A stretch of DNA of 64,000 nt, from positions 1 through 64,000 of the forward strand of contig NZ_CAJZCE010000012.1 in the NCBI RefSeq assembly GCF_914768025.1, written 5' to 3'. The notes under the pieces were generated by a model. That model had not been told where the DNA came from. It worked only from the letters and a program-made list of their open reading frames with translations, and did not search any database. Source of the stretch: Snodgrassella gandavensis (GTDB taxonomy: Bacteria; Pseudomonadota; Gammaproteobacteria; Burkholderiales; Neisseriaceae). Every line of letters starts with the position of its first letter. Within the stretch, counting starts at the first letter, position 1. Shown here piece after piece: positions 52,001-60,472 of this stretch. The position numbers were made by a program, and so were the translations under genes.

Positions 52001-52161
52001 GTCAGACGGTACATCAGATTGGTATTCCCCTGCATGGTGGCTGGGTGAATGTTGGTGAGAAAAAACAGTTTCTTATCAATACACTCACACCATTTGTTGG
52101 TGACTGCAACACGCAGACACCAGAATACAAAACCTTTTTGTGCAATATCGAAAAAGCGTGA
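49054..52161 (+). CDS. fdnG: formate dehydrogenase-N alpha subunit, molybdopterin, Cys (not Sec) version
   Basis: Tat signal TRRQFFKV; 4Fe-4S NCTYCSVGCGTLLYS; ARVCHGPTVSALAATFGRGAMTNTWTD. Confidence 0.96.
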   Translation: MNLTRRQFFKVTAAGAGATGLAVMGMAPATAFAEVRQYKLLRATETRNNCTYCSVGCGTLLYSLGDGAKNAKKKIFHIEGDPDHPVSRGSLCPKGASLIDFVNSPNRVLHPQVREAGSSEWKDISWDEALDRIARLIKDERDANLIEKNADGVTVNRLESLGMLCASASSNETGILTQKFMRSLGLVGTDSQARVCHGPTVSALAATFGRGAMTNTWTDIQNADFILVMGGNAAEAHPVGFKWVIEAKKRKGTKLIVCDPRFNRTASVADHYLPIRSGTDIAFLGAVINWLIENNKVQWDYVKNYTNASFIVADGYGFHEGLFSGHADYTTEDGSHAPEAAPKGAKGSAVYNNASWTYELDENGYAKVDPTLENPRCVWQVMKRHYAQYTPEMMHKITGTSIEDFLLVCEALGATSAKNKAGTILYALGWTQHTYGSQNIRTMAMIQLILGNIGMPGGGVNALRGHSNIQGLSDLGLLSTNLPGYLSLPNEKKNPTFADYLSAQTPAAMRPGQLNYWSNTPKFMVSLLKWFFGENATKENDWGYDWLPKWDKMYDVLQMTEMMYQGQMHGLLVQGFNAMGSFPDSNRIVEAFSRLKWMVVMDPLNTETATFWENHGDAHDVDPSTIQTTVFRLPVPCFAEENGSIVNSSRWLQWHYAGAEAPEEAKADLEILAELHLRIKALYAKEGGKVPEPILNLSWPYQVAHSPTPEEMAQESNGWALADIKDEQGNIIVPKGGQLDGFAQLRDDGTTACACWIFAGSWTKNGNQMARRDNSNAGLGNTPGWAWAWPANRRILYNRASCDPSGKAWDPERILIHWDGRKWIGADVADYKADQAPDTNMNPFIMNEEGVGRLFCTKKLVDGPFPTFYEPTESPVGKNLLYPKVLNTPAVRLFDSVKERIGHKDEFPCVGTTYRLTEHFQFWTKSVKLLMIAQPEQFVEISEELAAQKNIAKGDTVKISTKRGWVEAKAVVTKRLRPLDINGQTVHQIGIPLHGGWVNVGEKKQFLINTLTPFVGDCNTQTPEYKTFLCNIEKA

Positions 52162-52173
52162 GGGGAATAATTT

Positions 52174-53088
52174 ATGGCTTTACAATCTTTAGATATCAAA
52201 CGTCGTTCTGCCACCAATCAGCTCACGCCGCTGCCACAGGCACGCAAGCCGATTGAAATTGCCAAACTGATTGACGTGTCTACCTGTATAGGCTGCAAGG
52301 CCTGTCAGGCAGCTTGTTCTGAATGGAACGATATTCGTGACGAAATCGGTACCAATCATGGCGTATACGACAACCCAATCGACCTGAGTGCCGATAGCTG
52401 GACGGTCATGCGCTTTTCCGAAACCGAACAAAACGGCAAACTGGAGTGGCTGATTCGCAAGGATGGCTGCATGCACTGTGCTGACCCAGGCTGTTTAAAA
52501 GCCTGCCCGTCTCCTGGGGCAATCGTGCAGTATGAAAACGGTATTGTCGACTTTCATCAGGAAAACTGCATTGGCTGTGGCTACTGTATTTCCGGTTGCC
52601 CGTTCAATATCCCGCGCATCTCGAAAAAAGACAACCGCGCTTATAAATGTACCCTGTGTTCCGACCGTGTGGCTGTTGGTCAGGAACCGGCCTGTGTGAA
52701 AACCTGTCCTACTGGCGCCATTCATTTTGGCAGCAAGGAAGACATGAAATCTTTGGCTGGTGAGCGCATCAAAGATTTAAAACAGCGTGGATTTGAACAT
52801 GCTGGGCTTTACGACCCGCAAGGGGTAGGGGGAACCCACGTCATGTATGTATTGCATCATGCCGACAAACCCAGCCTTTACCACGGTCTGCCTGATAATC
52901 CGCATATCAGTACCACCGTCAAACTGTGGAAAAGTATGCTCAAACCAATAGCTGCCTTTGGTATTGCCGCTGCCGCTTTTGCAGGTTGGCTGCACTACAT
53001 CACCATTGGCCCGAATCGCCCGGATGATCACGAAGAACAGGTTCTTAATCGTGACGGCGAAATCCTCAAAGACAAGGGGGACGCATAA
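52174..53088 (+). CDS. fdnH: formate dehydrogenase-N beta subunit (iron-sulfur)
   Basis: [16 protein letters not shown]; four 4Fe-4S clusters; C-terminal TM anchor. Confidence 0.95.
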   Translation: MALQSLDIKRRSATNQLTPLPQARKPIEIAKLIDVSTCIGCKACQAACSEWNDIRDEIGTNHGVYDNPIDLSADSWTVMRFSETEQNGKLEWLIRKDGCMHCADPGCLKACPSPGAIVQYENGIVDFHQENCIGCGYCISGCPFNIPRISKKDNRAYKCTLCSDRVAVGQEPACVKTCPTGAIHFGSKEDMKSLAGERIKDLKQRGFEHAGLYDPQGVGGTHVMYVLHHADKPSLYHGLPDNPHISTTVKLWKSMLKPIAAFGIAAAAFAGWLHYITIGPNRPDDHEEQVLNRDGEILKDKGDA

Positions 53089-53747
53089 TGAAAAAATTAT
53101 TAATTCAACGCTATAAAAAATCTGAACGCTTTAACCATTGGGTCGTGGCTGGCTGTTTTGTCTTGCTGGCAGTTTCTGGGCTGGGCTTCTTCTATCCGTC
53201 TTTTTTCTGGCTGACAGAAGTGTTCGGTTCCCCGCAACTGGCGCGCATACTGCATCCGTTTATCGGAGTAGTGATGTTTCTGGGCTTTTTTATCCAGTTT
53301 TTTCGTTACTTTAAGCATAACTTTTTTGAGCGTGACGATCTTACATGGTTACTAGGTATCAAGCACATACTGCTGGGTAAGGAAATTGGTGATACCGGCA
53401 AATACAATGCAGGACAGAAGTGTATGTTCTGGCTGATGACCATCAGCATGGCGCTGTTATTTCTCAGCGGATTAATTGCCTGGCGGCAGTTTTTCTCCGA
53501 TTATTTCCCCATCTGGGTGGTACGAATCGCCTTATTGATGCATTCTGCTTCAGCTATCCTGCTGATTGTAGGTATCATCATTCATGTCTATGCTGCATTG
53601 TGGATTAAAGGCACTATTCCTGCTATGGTAGAAGGAGTAGTTACTCAGGAATGGGCGAAAAAACATCATCCGCGCTGGTATCGGGAGATGATGGCCAAAA
53701 AAGAAGCCAGAGCACAGCAGAAGTCTGGTTCACAGACCAGCGATTAG
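53088..53747 (+). CDS. fdnI: formate dehydrogenase gamma subunit (cytochrome b556)
   Basis: RFNHWVVAGCFVLLAVSGLGFFYP; HPFIGVVMFLGFFIQFFRYFKHNFF. Confidence 0.95.
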   Translation: MKKLLIQRYKKSERFNHWVVAGCFVLLAVSGLGFFYPSFFWLTEVFGSPQLARILHPFIGVVMFLGFFIQFFRYFKHNFFERDDLTWLLGIKHILLGKEIGDTGKYNAGQKCMFWLMTISMALLFLSGLIAWRQFFSDYFPIWVVRIALLMHSASAILLIVGIIIHVYAALWIKGTIPAMVEGVVTQEWAKKHHPRWYREMMAKKEARAQQKSGSQTSD

Positions 53748-53771
53748 TCAGGCCAGTAGTTTCTGGTAGTC

Positions 53772-53801
53772 CTGTCTGTATGGCCATCGCCATACAGACA
53801 G
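53772..53801 (+). terminator. terminator-like hairpin after fdnI
   Basis: CTGTCTGTATGGC catc GCCATACAGACAG 13-bp perfect arms. Confidence 0.75.
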
Positions 53802-53886
53802 TCAAACTTTTATCTTCTTTTCTGTCCTGATTTTTACTCAGGATAGCCTTTTCCTGTTGCTGCCTGCGTGCAGATAGAGAAACCTC

Positions 53887-54699
53887 ATGAATCATACATC
53901 CGCACAAAGCCGTACAGTCTGGGTGGCACAGGCCGGACAGTGCAGCAGTACCAGCGACAATGTCAGTGCCGAAATCCCGGTGGCACTCGTCTATAATGGT
54001 ATATCCCATGTTGTACTCATGGCCACGCCTGCAAATATTACCGAACTGGCACTGGGTTTTAGCCTGAGTGAAGGTATTATTGAGAATGCTGAGCAGATTT
54101 ACGCCATAGAAATCAGTGAATATCAGCATGGCATCGTTGCCGAAATTGAACTGGCCAGTGCTGCTTTTAGCCGCCTTAAAAGCCGTCGTCGCCAGATGAG
54201 CGGGCGCACCGGCTGTGGTCTATGTGGTATTGACAGTCTGGCAGCAGTACAACCAGAGTTAAAACCGGTATTACGCACAACGGATATCGACTTTAGCGTA
54301 ATTGGGCGAGCTTTGACCGATTTTAACCAACACCAGCAGTTGCGTGCGCAAACTGGTTCGGTTCACGGTGTGGTGTGGGTGGATATGTCTGGCAGGATTG
54401 TAACCGTGCGTGAAGACATAGGCCGGCACAATGCTTTAGACAAGCTTATTGGCTGGGGAATGCATGCAAAAGTAGATTGGAAGCAGGGTTTTGTGGTATT
54501 GTCCAGTCGCGCTAGTTTTGAAATGGTAATGAAATCAGCAATAACCGGTATTGGGTGTATCGTGGCCGTATCTGCGCCTACAACCTATGCCATTGATTTA
54601 GCTCACAAGGCTAATATCACGCTGGTGGGTTTTGCGCGCCATAACCGCCAAGTAATTTATACCCATCCTCAATTTTTTTCATCCTTAACGCATATTTAA
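53887..54699 (+). CDS. fdhD: formate dehydrogenase accessory sulfurtransferase FdhD
   Basis: GRTGCGLCGIDSL CxxC; VREDIGRHNALDKLIG; SSRASFEMVMKSA. Confidence 0.96.
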   Translation: MNHTSAQSRTVWVAQAGQCSSTSDNVSAEIPVALVYNGISHVVLMATPANITELALGFSLSEGIIENAEQIYAIEISEYQHGIVAEIELASAAFSRLKSRRRQMSGRTGCGLCGIDSLAAVQPELKPVLRTTDIDFSVIGRALTDFNQHQQLRAQTGSVHGVVWVDMSGRIVTVREDIGRHNALDKLIGWGMHAKVDWKQGFVVLSSRASFEMVMKSAITGIGCIVAVSAPTTYAIDLAHKANITLVGFARHNRQVIYTHPQFFSSLTHI

Positions 54700-54788
54700 A
54701 ACAAAAAATAATAGGGTATACTCTATTGTTATTGTTTTGCTTGTTAGCTTGAATAAGAACTATATTACCAATTACAGTAAGGACGACT

Positions 54789-56114
54789 ATGTTATCGATT
54801 ATCAAACGATATAGCCGTAATTTGGCCTGGCAAATTCTCTTTGCCCTGATCATGGGGGTAGCGGTAGGATTGTATCTGCATACTTTTGCAGATCCGTCAC
54901 ACCCGTACTACAAAACCTATCAATCCTGGGTAGTCAACGTATTACAGCCAATGGGCGATATCTTTATCCGCCTGATTAAAATGATTGTGCTGCCGATTAT
55001 CCTCAGTACCCTGACTCTGGGAATTGCTGGGCTGGGTAATTCCAAAAGCCTGGGCAGACTGGGTGGTAAAACCATTTTGTACTTTGAAATCATCACCACC
55101 GTTGCCATCGGTGTAGGCATACTCTTTGGTAACCTGTTTCACCCCGGTAGCGGTATTGATATTTCCAATCTGCAACACACCAGTGTTACCCAGTACGTAC
55201 AGAAAAGTGAGACATTGGCTGAGAAACCGCATGGTCTGGTTGTGATGATTCTGGACATGATTCCGCATAACATCTTTGATTCCCTCAGCTCAGGTGAAAT
55301 CCTGCCAGTAATCTTTTTCTGCGTATTCTTTGGTTTGGGTTTAACCAAACTGCCCGACAATCAGCGCCTGTTCTTCTCGGATTTTCTGAAAGTCATCTCC
55401 GATGTAATGTTTAAAATCACCAACATGATTATGCGCTATGCGCCGATTGGTGTGTTTGGCCTGATGACAGTTACCATCAGCAAATTCGGTTTTGGTTCAC
55501 TGATTCCACTGATGAAACTGATCCTCATTGTTTATCTGGCGATGATTGTGTTTACACTGGTGATTCTGGGGGGCGTGGCCTATTTCTGCCGCTTTAACAT
55601 TTTCACCATTATCAAAATTCTCAAAGACGAGCTGATTGTTGCTTTCTCAACCTCCAGTTCTGAAACCGCGCTGCCAAAAATGATTGAGAAAATGGAAGCA
55701 TATGGCGCGCCGAAATCCATTACCAGCTTTGTGATTCCTACTGGCTACTCATTTAATCTGGATGGTTCTACCCTGTATCAGAGTATTGCCGTTATCTTTC
55801 TGGCACAGCTATATGGTATTTCCCTGTCTGTAACAGATCAGGTAATGATCGTGATTACCCTGATGGTGGCTTCCAAAGGGATTGCCGGTGTGCCCGGGGT
55901 ATCATTTCTGGTATTATCAGCTACATTGGCCACCACATCCATCCCGCTAGAAGGTCTGGGCTTTATTCTGGGTATCGACCGTATTCTGGATATGGGGCGC
56001 ACTGTAGTAAATGTAATCGGTAATGCATTGGCTTCACTGGTTATCTCGCGCTGGGAACATGATTTTGATGATGAAAAAGCGCGAGAATACGAAAAATCAC
56101 TTGGTATTAAATAA
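54789..56114 (+). CDS. dicarboxylate/amino acid:cation symporter (DAACS; GltP/DctA-like)
   Basis: FIRLIKMIVLPIILSTLTLGIAGLG; AFSTSSSETALPKMIEKME; VIPTGYSFNLDGSTLYQSIA. Confidence 0.95.
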   Translation: MLSIIKRYSRNLAWQILFALIMGVAVGLYLHTFADPSHPYYKTYQSWVVNVLQPMGDIFIRLIKMIVLPIILSTLTLGIAGLGNSKSLGRLGGKTILYFEIITTVAIGVGILFGNLFHPGSGIDISNLQHTSVTQYVQKSETLAEKPHGLVVMILDMIPHNIFDSLSSGEILPVIFFCVFFGLGLTKLPDNQRLFFSDFLKVISDVMFKITNMIMRYAPIGVFGLMTVTISKFGFGSLIPLMKLILIVYLAMIVFTLVILGGVAYFCRFNIFTIIKILKDELIVAFSTSSSETALPKMIEKMEAYGAPKSITSFVIPTGYSFNLDGSTLYQSIAVIFLAQLYGISLSVTDQVMIVITLMVASKGIAGVPGVSFLVLSATLATTSIPLEGLGFILGIDRILDMGRTVVNVIGNALASLVISRWEHDFDDEKAREYEKSLGIK

Positions 56115-56130
56115 TTTAGTTTATGCAATC

Positions 56131-56163
56131 AAAAGGTTCAGAGATATCTGAACCTTTTTTATT
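56131..56163 (+). terminator. rho-independent terminator after symporter gene
   Basis: AAAAGGTTCAGAGATATCTGAACCTTTTTTATT. Confidence 0.9.
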
Positions 56164-56366
56164 GTCTGCTGATAACTTATCCGTGTGTATAAAGCGCGGT
56201 ACAGCAGACATTACTGCCATCTGCTTTTAGCAGCACAGGCAAAATAGTCAGTAGCAAATCCAGACAGAATGCATGATTTTAGTTAAACTTGGTTATTTTA
56301 GTCATTGATAATGGTATTAGCACCATCGCATCATGATGAGCAACCATTATCAGGTAGCGTAGATAC

Positions 56367-57296
56367 ATGAAAACACAAGCAACACCGGAAGCCATACAGT
56401 CACAGGAATTTTTTCATATCCCGTTCTGGCAGCAGCCTCAGGCTGATATTTTCAGCCAGCGTGCATTGCGCCTGAATGAACTGGCAGCAGAAGACAGCAG
56501 CGACTGGCAGCCATATTTACAGCTTCTTGCTGCCATCTGCAATGCCCAGCAAACCTTGCTGGAACGCTATGCAGAAACCGTATGGGTGCAGCCGTCAGCA
56601 GATACGGATGAATTTCCGCTTACTCCAGCATTACTAAGTGCCAATCACGATTTAACAGACCGTCTGTTTACGGATTTACATGCTTTACTGCAACAGCAAT
56701 TGACACCAACAGCTGCACAGGTATGGAAAGAATTATTGCAGCTTGATAGCGAAGAACGCAGCCAGTTGTGCCAGCAAGCATTAAACCAGCAGCTCGGCGT
56801 GGCGCAGCAGGATTATCAAATTTGGGTAAACGCCGTGGTGCAGATTATCTATACCCATGCTGCGCTGAATTTAGCGTCTACAGCAGTTAAACCATTACCT
56901 GAACCGGGATTTTGTCCATGTTGCGGTACTGATGCCGTAGGTGCGGTGATAATCGGACATGGTGAACTTGAGGGTCTGCGCTATCTGTGCTGTGGTGTAT
57001 GCAACAGCCGCTGGCACAGCGTGCGTGCGCGGTGCAGTTTCTGTGATAACAGCCGCGATTTAGGTGTACACCGCATCGAACAGGCAAATGAGGGGGTATT
57101 GTCTGGTGCGGAAGCTGAGTGCTGTCCGAGCTGCCATGCCTATCGCAAGCGCTATCGTCTGGCCAAACAGCAGTATGCCGATCCGATCGCCGATGATTTG
57201 GCCTCTTTAGCACTGGACATATTGCTAAATCAAGAAGACTGGCAACGTGGTGGTGCCAATCCGTTTTTACTAATGGGTAAAACACCGAAACACTAA
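56367..57296 (+). CDS. fdhE: formate dehydrogenase accessory protein FdhE
   Basis: GFCPCCGTDAVGAVI, LRYLCCGVCNSRWHSVRARCSFC, CCPSCHAY zinc-binding Cys pairs. Confidence 0.95.
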   Translation: MKTQATPEAIQSQEFFHIPFWQQPQADIFSQRALRLNELAAEDSSDWQPYLQLLAAICNAQQTLLERYAETVWVQPSADTDEFPLTPALLSANHDLTDRLFTDLHALLQQQLTPTAAQVWKELLQLDSEERSQLCQQALNQQLGVAQQDYQIWVNAVVQIIYTHAALNLASTAVKPLPEPGFCPCCGTDAVGAVIIGHGELEGLRYLCCGVCNSRWHSVRARCSFCDNSRDLGVHRIEQANEGVLSGAEAECCPSCHAYRKRYRLAKQQYADPIADDLASLALDILLNQEDWQRGGANPFLLMGKTPKH

Positions 57297-57435
57297 AACC
57301 AGCCGCAAGCTGTTTAGCTCAAATCAAAAATCAGGAGCTAAACAGCTTTAACAAAAACGGTTGATTATTTATTGATAAATGGTCTGAATAATCTGGCCAT
57401 AATTAGATTTTTTTTGCAACAAGTGAGTAACTACA

Positions 57436-57993
57436 ATGGCAAAACAGGAGAATTTTTTTTGCATGGCAATAGGCCTTTTACTTATTGTGCTTGGGGTAAC
57501 AAGTATTGTTGACAGTATTCATAATAAGCAGAAGCATTATATTCCCTTGCAAAATAAAGCCAAATATCTGTTATCTCTGGATTGTACCCATCAGGAATGC
57601 GTTACCGATGGACAAATGATATATGATCATCCGGAAAATATATCCAGTAAATCCATAAATACCCCCATTTATCATTTTCGCTATTATTTTCAGGCGGGGG
57701 ATCAAACCTATGACAATAATGATCTACCGGTTTTTAGCGAAGGATTGGGTTTCAATAAAGGCGGAATGCGCTATATCCCTGCTGGGCGTTGGAATTCCAA
57801 TGGGTTTACACCAGAAAAAATAATCTATGACCCTCATAACCCAAGTATAAATTTACCATTGGCGTATGCTAAAGTTCTGCCAGAGATACCTAATCCTTAT
57901 GATATTTTTCAAGGTTTATTTATTCTGGCAGGTGGGATTATGTTTACGATAAATTTGTACAGGGGTAAAAATTTATTTAGAAAAAATAAATGA
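57436..57993 (+). CDS. DUF3592-like membrane protein
   Basis: Two TM segments flanking an extracytoplasmic YHFRYYFQAGDQTYDN...IIYDPHNP region. Confidence 0.65.
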   Translation: MAKQENFFCMAIGLLLIVLGVTSIVDSIHNKQKHYIPLQNKAKYLLSLDCTHQECVTDGQMIYDHPENISSKSINTPIYHFRYYFQAGDQTYDNNDLPVFSEGLGFNKGGMRYIPAGRWNSNGFTPEKIIYDPHNPSINLPLAYAKVLPEIPNPYDIFQGLFILAGGIMFTINLYRGKNLFRKNK

Positions 57994-58244
57994 GCCTGAA
58001 GCTTTAAAACAAAGTTCAATATTATTAGCCAATGATAATATTTCCAGACTGATCTGTTTGCACTGACCATGCATTTTCAAACATCTGTTTAAGCCTACAG
58101 TCCTCGGTTTATTTAGCTAGGATTTAAAACTAATTGCCGCTAAAATACAGCACAAATCCTAAAAGCTTGGATTTTTTATTGGCAAACAAGATAGAGGAAT
58201 TTTCGATATTTTTCATGTCAACCATCATAGATTAATCTGCACTA

Positions 58245-58376
58245 ATATTGGTCACATTTGATGTGGATACTCACGAAGTTATTAGTACGGAAGCCAGCCT
58301 TGTCAATGTTGGCGATATTGAAGTGCAAAGTCTTGCTAGAGCAAATCATAATGAAAATAGGAAACAAGTTGGGTAA
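58245..58376 (+). mobile_element. IS5/IS4-like transposase fragment
   Basis: Frame VTFDVDTHEVISTEASLVNVGDIEVQSLARANHNENRKQVG* resembles the VDxxTHEI...SLS..TD region of IS5-type transposases. Confidence 0.5.
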
Positions 58377-58851
58377 TGCTGCATCTAAAATCGAAGTAAA
58401 ACCATACTCTTCACGCTATGCCTCTGAAATATGCGATTTGTTTCATTCGTCTATTCATGCTATTGATACCGATATTTATAGCAAAGCACAGCAAGAAGCA
58501 TGGTGCTCAACACCACCAGATTATCAGAAGTGGTTAGAACGTTTAGATAACACTCAGCCTTGGATGGCTATCTTTGGTTCAAGCCTTGCGGGGTTTGTTG
58601 AACTTGGAGATGATGGTTACATAGACTGTCTGTACGTGCATCCTGACTTTCAAAAGCGTGGCATAGCTAGAAAACTCTATGACCATGTGCTTGACTTGGC
58701 CCACCAGAAAAAGCTTTCACAATTAAGTGTAGATGCTTCAAAAGTGGCTATGCCAATTTTCAAAAAATGGGGTTTTAAAATAAAGCGGGCTAACAAAATA
58801 TCCAGAGAAAATCAGGTACTGATAAATTACCATATGTATAAACCACTTTGA
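58351..58851 (+). CDS. GNAT family N-acetyltransferase
   Basis: GYIDCLYVHPDFQKRGIARKLYDHVLDLAHQKKLSQLSVDASKVAMPIFKKWGF. Confidence 0.9.
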   Translation: MKIGNKLGNAASKIEVKPYSSRYASEICDLFHSSIHAIDTDIYSKAQQEAWCSTPPDYQKWLERLDNTQPWMAIFGSSLAGFVELGDDGYIDCLYVHPDFQKRGIARKLYDHVLDLAHQKKLSQLSVDASKVAMPIFKKWGFKIKRANKISRENQVLINYHMYKPL

Positions 58852-59096
58852 TTTTTATTGAGACCTTTGTACGGTAAAGCTTCACTCAAACTAAATTTTT
58901 AACCGCATTTATCCAGAATTTTAGTTAGAAAATAAGTTAATTTTTTTATATTGATACAGGCTAAAACATTAGGATAGTAAGACGATACGAGAGAAATTAT
59001 TTAATAATTTCAATCAGATTTTTTAATGATGTATTTTATTTATGCTGAGATTCATTAATATCAATTTTGATAGTTTGTGAGCTTTATCAGTTAATC

Positions 59097-59135
59097 CTAC
59101 AAACAGCCCAAGCCTATAAAGCTTGGGCTGTTTGT
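59097..59135. terminator. terminator-like inverted repeat
   Basis: AAACAGCCCAAGC ctataaa GCTTGGGCTGTTT after rtcB paralogue stop. Confidence 0.85.
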
Positions 59136-59139
59136 ATGA

Positions 59140-60465
59140 TTATGCTTTAAAAGTAATCCAGGGTTTAAGTTTTACTACTGGCTGAATTAAACCGGCATTT
59201 TCTTGGGCTTCGATTACTGGTGTAATCGGTTTATAGGCGGCAGGTGCTTCTTCACGTAAACGTTCCTCTTTTAAGGTAATACATTGCCATGGCAAATCAA
59301 CCTTATCAGATGCCACTTTTTTGCTACGCATTGATTGCCGCCTTTCTGCTCTGCCTGCACCGTGTGAGCAAGACCATAACCAGTCTGGATTTCCTTTGCC
59401 AAGCGCTACATAAGAGTAGTCTCCCATTGAGCCGGGGATTAATACAATTTCGCCATTATTGGCTGGTGTGGCTCCTTTGCGGTGAATGTTCATTCCATGC
59501 TCAGGTAAAATAATGTTATGCGAAATATCCACGATTAACTGACTATTATCGTGTTTAAAAATCGCCATTAATTCTTTACGTATCAATTCGGTGATGACGA
59601 TTCGGTTAATCCATGCATAACGTGCTGCAACGCCCATTGCCTGCAAGTAATTTTGTGCATTTTCATCTGCTAAACCAAATAATCCTGATGTTGGATATTT
59701 TTCATTTACTGGCCATAAGGCTTTGGCTTTATCTTGCCAGCGGTTGCCAATATAAAATCCCACATCGCGTGAACCGGTATGAATCATTATTACAATAGCA
59801 TTTTTCTTTAACCCCATTTGATAAGCTAAATGTCGATCAAGGATTTTATCAACAATTTGTAACTCAACAAAATGGTTACCTGAGCCAACTGTACCCAAGC
59901 TTGCAGGGCGGATAATATTTCGTGACTCAAAAAAGGCCTCTGGCGCGTATTTGCTATCTGTTGTGATTAATGACTGCTCTGATATTTGATTAATTTTCGC
60001 AAGTAGCCGCTTAAAATTGACGTGTTGCCACAAACCTTGTTGTGGTAATGCTGCTATCCATGCCGCTATGCCTTCATCAAACAATGTTTGAAAGGATTGC
60101 GGTGTAACAGGAATATTACGCTCGTCTTGCAATAATACGCGTTTGAGTTGCGCGATAATGGATGATTTTTGTTCATTCACTTCATCATGGCTTAAACCAG
60201 TGGTCAAAAGGCGCATACCGCAGTTGATATCAGTGCCAATGGCTGCCGGAATGACTAAATCTTCTGTTGTTGCCACGATACTGCCCACCGGTGCAATCGC
60301 TCCCGGATGAACATCGGGCGTTGCTCGCGCTGCGCACACGTGTCCTAAGCTGTTAGGTACGTTGACCGATGCAAAATCCAGTAACTGCTTTACTGCTTTT
60401 TCTTCTAAAGGTAAAGCTTGCAGTAATAATACTTGAGCAGTGGTGTTTTGTTGATTAAAAGTATA
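59140..60465 (-). pseudogene. second RtcB-family RNA ligase, lacking its native 5' end (open frame to the junction at ~60465-60480)
   Basis: VCAARATPDVHPGAIAPVGSIVATTEDLVIPAAIGTDINCGMRLL; frame continues upstream as TNIYTFNQQNTTAQVLLLQALPLEEKAVKQLLDFASVNVPNSLGH with no ATG. Confidence 0.7.
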
Positions 60466-60472
60466 GATATTA

